Of a stretch of DNA of 7,400 nt, positions 4,076-7,400 are shown piece by piece (position 1 is the first letter of the stretch; each line of letters starts with the position of its first letter). Source of the stretch: Acetobacteraceae bacterium. GTDB taxonomy: Bacteria; Pseudomonadota; Alphaproteobacteria; Acetobacterales; Acetobacteraceae. Both the position numbers and the translations under genes were made by a program. Below the pieces are notes generated by a model that did no database searches, was not told where the DNA came from, and was given only the letters and a program-made list of their open reading frames with translations. The stretch spans positions 1 to 7,400 of the forward strand of contig DAICYU010000199.1 in assembly GCA_027311485.1 (NCBI GenBank). The letters run 5' to 3'.

Positions 4076-6064
4076 ATGATTACCGAACTCGGCCATTTCG
4101 CCCTGATCCTGGCGCTGTTCGTCGCCATCGTTCAGTCCACAGTGCCCCTGATCGGCGCTGCTCGGCGCCATGTCGGCTGGATGTCAGTCGGGCGGTCCTG
4201 CGCCCTGGTTGGCTTCGCCCTGACCGCATTGGCGATGCTGTCGCTGATGCATGCCTACGTGACGTCCGATTTCACCGTCATCAACGTCGTCGAGAACAGC
4301 CACACCGACAAGCCACTGCTGTACCAGATCACCGGCGTCTGGGGTAACCATGAAGGCTCCATGCTGCTTTGGGTCTTCATGCTGTCGCTGTGCGCCGCGG
4401 CGGTGGCCCTGTTCAGCAACAATCTGCCCCCGGCCCTGCGCGCCCGGGTGCTCGCGGTCCAGGGCATGATCGCAGTCGGCTTCCTGCTGTTCATCCTGCT
4501 CACCTCCAACCCGTTCCTGCGCACCTTCCCGCCGCCGCCGAACGGCAACGGCCTCAACCCCGTGCTGCAGGACCCTGGCCTCGCCTTTCACCCGCCCTTC
4601 CTCTACCTGGGCTATGTCGGCTTCTCGGTCGCCTTCGCCTTCGCCGTCGCCGCGCTGATCGAGGGCCGGGTGGACGCTGCCTGGGCACGCTGGGTCCGCC
4701 CCTGGACACTGGCGTCCTGGTGCGCCCTGACCATCGGCATCGCCATGGGATCGTGGTGGGCCTACTACACGCTGGGCTGGGGCGGCTGGTGGTTCTGGGA
4801 CCCGGTGGAAAACGCCTCCTTCATGCCCTGGCTGGTTGGCACCGCGCTGATCCACTCCTCCATCGTGGTGGAAAAGCGCGACACGCTGAAATCCTGGACC
4901 ATCCTGCTGGCGATCATCACCTTTTCATTGTCGCTGGTCGGCACCTTCCTGGTCCGGTCGGGCGTGCTGACCTCGGTGCACGCCTTCGCCACCGATCCGC
5001 AGCGCGGCACGTTCATCCTGCTGCTGCTGGTTGTCGCGATCGGCGGGTCGTTGACGCTGTATGCAATCCGTGCCCCGGCGCTGAAGGGCGGCGGCGTGTT
5101 CGCCCCGATCTCACGCGAAGGCGCGCTGGTGCTGAACAACGTGCTGCTGTCCTGCGGCTGCGCCACGGTGTTCCTGGGCACGTTGTATCCGCTGTTCCTG
5201 GATGCGATGGGCGGCCCCAAGCTGTCGGTCGGCTTCCCGTTCTTCAACCGCACCTTCGCGCCGATGATGGTGCCGATGATTATCGCCGTTGGCATCGGGC
5301 CGATGCTGGCCTGGAAGCGCGGCGACATCCTGGGCGCGCTGCAGCGTCTCTGGGTGGCCTATATCGCCACCGGCATCGTGCTGCTCATCGCCTTCTACGT
5401 CACCCGCGGCGGCCCCGTCCTCGCCGTTCTCGGCTTTGGCCTGTCCGCCTGGCTGTTTGCCGCGGTGTTGACGGAACTGGCCGAACGCCTGCGCCTGTTC
5501 CGCGTGCCGCTGCGTGATTCGGGCCGCCGAGCGGTGCATCTGCCGCGCGCCGCGTATGGCATGACGCTGGCGCATCTCGGGCTGGCGGTCAGCGTCGCCG
5601 GCTTCTCCGCCTCGGCGTTCGACAAGGAAGCGATCGAAATCCTCAAGCCCGGCGGCAGCCTCGATATCGCCGGTTATCATTTGACGCTGGAGCATATGGA
5701 CCGGCTGCCCGGCCCGAACTACACGGCGGATGACGCCAGCATCCAGGTCATGCGGGACGGCAAGGTGATCACCACGATGCATCCGCAGCGCCGCTTCTTC
5801 CCGCTGCAGAAGGAAACCACGAGCGAGACGGCGATCCGCACCAATCTGCTGGCGGACCTGTATGTCGCGCTGGGTGATACGGATAATGCCGGCAGCTGGA
5901 CGGTGCGGGTTTACTGGAAGCCGCTGGTGCCGTGGATCTGGATGGGCGCCGTCATCATGGCCCTGGGCGGCATGGTCAGCCTGAGCGACCGGCGCTGGCG
6001 CGTTGGCGTGGCAAGCCGGGCGGGCCGACGGATGCCGCAGGCAATCCCGGCGGCCGGGGAATAA
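4076..6064 (+). CDS. ccmF: Cytochrome c maturation protein CcmF (heme lyase subunit)
   Basis: CcmF is the large polytopic inner-membrane subunit of the System I heme lyase. It takes heme from holo-CcmE and, with CcmH and CcmI, attaches it to apocytochrome c in the periplasm. The 662 residues are the usual family length, with many hydrophobic segments throughout. The tryptophan-rich WWD heme-handling motif is clear (GWGGWWFWDPVENASFMPW, 234-252). Histidines corresponding to the family heme ligands are present: H172 (FHPPFLY), H260 (LIHSS), H302 (VHAF) and H500 (LAHLG). A periplasmic domain spans about 515-610, followed by a last membrane helix near 618-636. The N-terminal MITELGHFALILAL matches the family start. 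The ribosome binding site is weak (ACGGA about ten bases upstream). ccmG starts ten bases after the stop. No ccmE lies immediately upstream, where it often sits; hemA does instead. Confidence 0.97.
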   Translation: MITELGHFALILALFVAIVQSTVPLIGAARRHVGWMSVGRSCALVGFALTALAMLSLMHAYVTSDFTVINVVENSHTDKPLLYQITGVWGNHEGSMLLWVFMLSLCAAAVALFSNNLPPALRARVLAVQGMIAVGFLLFILLTSNPFLRTFPPPPNGNGLNPVLQDPGLAFHPPFLYLGYVGFSVAFAFAVAALIEGRVDAAWARWVRPWTLASWCALTIGIAMGSWWAYYTLGWGGWWFWDPVENASFMPWLVGTALIHSSIVVEKRDTLKSWTILLAIITFSLSLVGTFLVRSGVLTSVHAFATDPQRGTFILLLLVVAIGGSLTLYAIRAPALKGGGVFAPISREGALVLNNVLLSCGCATVFLGTLYPLFLDAMGGPKLSVGFPFFNRTFAPMMVPMIIAVGIGPMLAWKRGDILGALQRLWVAYIATGIVLLIAFYVTRGGPVLAVLGFGLSAWLFAAVLTELAERLRLFRVPLRDSGRRAVHLPRAAYGMTLAHLGLAVSVAGFSASAFDKEAIEILKPGGSLDIAGYHLTLEHMDRLPGPNYTADDASIQVMRDGKVITTMHPQRRFFPLQKETTSETAIRTNLLADLYVALGDTDNAGSWTVRVYWKPLVPWIWMGAVIMALGGMVSLSDRRWRVGVASRAGRRMPQAIPAAGE

Positions 6065-6073
6065 CGATACACG

Positions 6074-6610
6074 ATGAAACGCCTGTTCTATCTCTTGCCG
6101 TTGGCGGCATTCCTGGTCGTAGCGGGATATTTCATGATCTCGCTTCGCGCCGGACCCGATGTGCATGAACTGCCATCGGCCATGCTTAACAAGCCGGCAC
6201 CGGAATTCGACCTTGCCAGCCTGAGCGGCGGCGAGAAGTTGGATCTGGATGCGCTGAAGGGCCATCCGTTCATCGTCAACTTCTTCGCCTCCTGGTGCGT
6301 GCCCTGCCGGATCGAGCATCCGGTGCTGATGCGCCTGTCGCAGCAAAACCACCTGCCCCTGTATGGCATCGCCTACAAGGATCGGCCGGAGGATACCAAA
6401 AAGCTGCTGGACAAGTACGGCGACCCCTTTCGGCTGGTCGGGCTGGACCAGAGTGGTAACGTCGGCCTGAATTTCGGCGTCTACGGGGTGCCGGAGACCT
6501 ACGTGATCGACGCCACCGGCCGTATCCGCCGCCGCTTCGTCGGACCGCTGACCGCTGAAACCGTGAACAAGGAGCTGCTGCCGTTGCTCAAGCAGCTTGA
6601 CAAGTCATGA
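6074..6610 (+). CDS. ccmG: CcmG/DsbE thiol:disulfide oxidoreductase
   Basis: CcmG is a membrane-anchored periplasmic thioredoxin-like reductase. It keeps apocytochrome c (CXXCH) or the CcmH thiols reduced so that heme can be attached. Reducing power normally comes from CcdA or DsbD. The 178-residue protein has one N-terminal anchor helix (about 4-24), then KPAPEFDLASL (40-50), the active site FFASWCVPCRIEHP (70-83) with C75 and C78, the typical CcmG glutamate E81, and GVYGVPETYVID (135-146) with the cis-proline P140. These features separate CcmG from general thioredoxins and TlpA. The start lies 10 bases after ccmF, with a loosely placed GGGGA 12 bases upstream. The stop overlaps the ccmH start (ATGA), implying translational coupling. 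Confidence 0.95.
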   Translation: MKRLFYLLPLAAFLVVAGYFMISLRAGPDVHELPSAMLNKPAPEFDLASLSGGEKLDLDALKGHPFIVNFFASWCVPCRIEHPVLMRLSQQNHLPLYGIAYKDRPEDTKKLLDKYGDPFRLVGLDQSGNVGLNFGVYGVPETYVIDATGRIRRRFVGPLTAETVNKELLPLLKQLDKS

Positions 6611-7119
6611 GCAGCGGACCCACCCAAAATCGTGCCGGCGGCGCGAAACACCTGCGCGCCGCGCTCGGCCTCCTCGCGCTGCTCCTTCTCGGCTTCGCCA
6701 CCGCCAACGCCGTTGAGCCCAACGAACGGCTGGCCAATCCAGCGCTGGAAGCCCGTGCCCGCGCCATCAGCTCCCAGTTGCGCTGTCTGGTGTGCCAGAA
6801 CGAGTCGATCGATGAATCCGCCGCCGGGCTGGCGCACGATATCCGCATCTTCGTCCGTGAACGGCTGGTGGCGGGTGAAACCGACAAACAGGTCGTGCAG
6901 GACGTGGTCAACCGGTACGGTACTTTCGTTCTGCTGGACCCGCCGGTGCAGCCCGCCACGTATGTACTTTGGTATGGCCCGCCGGCACTGCTGTTGGTCG
7001 GGCTGCTCGCCACAGTGATCTGGGTGCGCCAGCGTCACGCCAGGCCTGCCGCGGAGCCACCGTTGAGCACCGATGAACGGCAGCGGTTGGACGGGCTTTT
7101 GCGGGAATCCGACGGGTGA
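6607..7119 (+). CDS. ccmH: Cytochrome c maturation protein CcmH (CcmH/CycL)
   Basis: CcmH is a small periplasmic thiol protein of the heme lyase complex that handles the cysteines of apocytochrome c together with CcmG. The 170 residues comprise a signal peptide (hydrophobic core about 17-31, likely cleavage after ANA at 33-35), a three-helix domain carrying LRCLVCQNESI (58-68) with redox cysteines C60 and C63, the family-typical LAHDIRIFVRE (75-85) and YGTFVLLDPP (104-113) segments, and a second membrane helix (about 119-140) with a short charged tail. It corresponds to the short alphaproteobacterial CcmH. The TPR-containing part, fused in E. coli CcmH, is the separate ccmI gene that follows. 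The start overlaps the ccmG stop by four bases, and the end overlaps the ccmI start. Confidence 0.95.
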   Translation: MSSGPTQNRAGGAKHLRAALGLLALLLLGFATANAVEPNERLANPALEARARAISSQLRCLVCQNESIDESAAGLAHDIRIFVRERLVAGETDKQVVQDVVNRYGTFVLLDPPVQPATYVLWYGPPALLLVGLLATVIWVRQRHARPAAEPPLSTDERQRLDGLLRESDG

Positions 7120-7400
7120 TCTTGTCCCTTCTTCTTGCAGTGATGGCTTTCGCCGCGGCGCTGCCCCTGTTGGCGCCCTTGATGCGCGCCAACCGGCCGG
7201 TGCTGGAACGCGCCAGCTACGACCAGGCTGTGTACCGGGACCAGTTGCAGGAACTCGACCGCGATATCGCCCGCGGCCTGCTAACCGACGCTGAAGCCGA
7301 AAGCGCCCGGCTGGAGATTCAGCGCCGTCTGTTGGCCGCCGACCGGCAGCCGGCAGCCCGCACGCGACTCGCGCGCAGCCCGGTGCTTGCGGCGATCGTT
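7116..7400 (+). CDS. ccmI: Cytochrome c maturation protein CcmI, N-terminal part (cut by window end)
   Basis: Ninety-five codons of CcmI are present. CcmI is the membrane-bound apocytochrome c chaperone of the heme lyase complex and uses a periplasmic TPR domain to hold the substrate. The visible part has a first membrane helix (about 2-22), then the family-typical YRDQLQELDRDIARGLLTD (40-58) and EAESARLEIQRRLLAAD (60-76), followed by the approach to the second helix (SPVLAAIV, 88-95). The TPR domain lies past the right edge. The chosen start is a GTG overlapping the ccmH stop (GTGA, 7116-7119), with GGGA nine bases upstream. GTG 7140 and ATG 7143 are in-frame alternatives that would cut into the first helix. 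It is the last visible member of the ccmFGHI run. Confidence 0.9.
   Translation, partial: MILSLLLAVMAFAAALPLLAPLMRANRPVLERASYDQAVYRDQLQELDRDIARGLLTDAEAESARLEIQRRLLAADRQPAARTRLARSPVLAAIV

Noticed and set aside
4369..5517. 382-codon plus-strand open frame inside ccmF
   Set aside because: It is the alternate frame of ccmF. Its product is rich in R, G, H and A without motifs, and it has no plausible start signal.
5111..6352. 413-codon minus-strand open frame opposite ccmF and ccmG
   Set aside because: Both genes on the plus strand are clear family members with catalytic motifs. The antisense product is rich in H, R, Q, A and G, with no recognisable domain.

Overview
The window comes from a GC-rich bacterial chromosome, most likely an alphaproteobacterium. 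The evidence is the C4-pathway 5-aminolevulinate synthase, the aa3-type cytochrome c oxidase subunit III and the System I (Ccm) cytochrome c maturation genes. A Rhodospirillales or Acetobacteraceae-like source is plausible, but that is inference. There are no IS elements, tRNA or rRNA genes, CRISPR arrays or phage genes.

Layout, left to right. Positions 1-104 hold a rho-independent terminator (50-75) serving ctaE, which lies on the minus strand (105-953). A gene-free gap of about 317 bases (954-1270) holds a candidate ctaE promoter and an FNR-like palindrome. A divergent TspO/MBR-family gene follows on the plus strand (1271-1744). It converges, 22 bases apart, with a minus-strand DUF2889 gene of unknown function (1767-2393). 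A second gap (2394-2765) carries a 12-bp tandem repeat (eight units), a weak sigma-70-like promoter and a perfect FNR/Anr/FixK-type box (TTGATCCGGATCAA). Plus-strand hemA/ALAS follows (2766-3983), then a 92-base spacer with a strong hairpin. The ccmF-ccmG-ccmH-ccmI run (4076 to past the right edge) is tightly packed, with ccmG/ccmH and ccmH/ccmI stop-start overlaps. ccmI is cut by the window end.

How the genes fit together. Almost everything concerns heme and aerobic respiration. ALAS makes the first heme precursor. CcmF, CcmG, CcmH and CcmI prepare apocytochrome c thiols and attach heme in the periplasm. CtaE is part of the oxidase that accepts electrons from cytochrome c. TspO relatives bind or handle tetrapyrroles, although this copy has lost several family-typical residues. 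The FNR-type box before hemA suggests that heme synthesis, and perhaps the ccm genes behind it, respond to oxygen.

I did not find a convincing undescribed system. The best leads are the regulatory sites, the tandem repeat in the divergent control region, the atypical TspO, and hemA standing where ccmE often stands.
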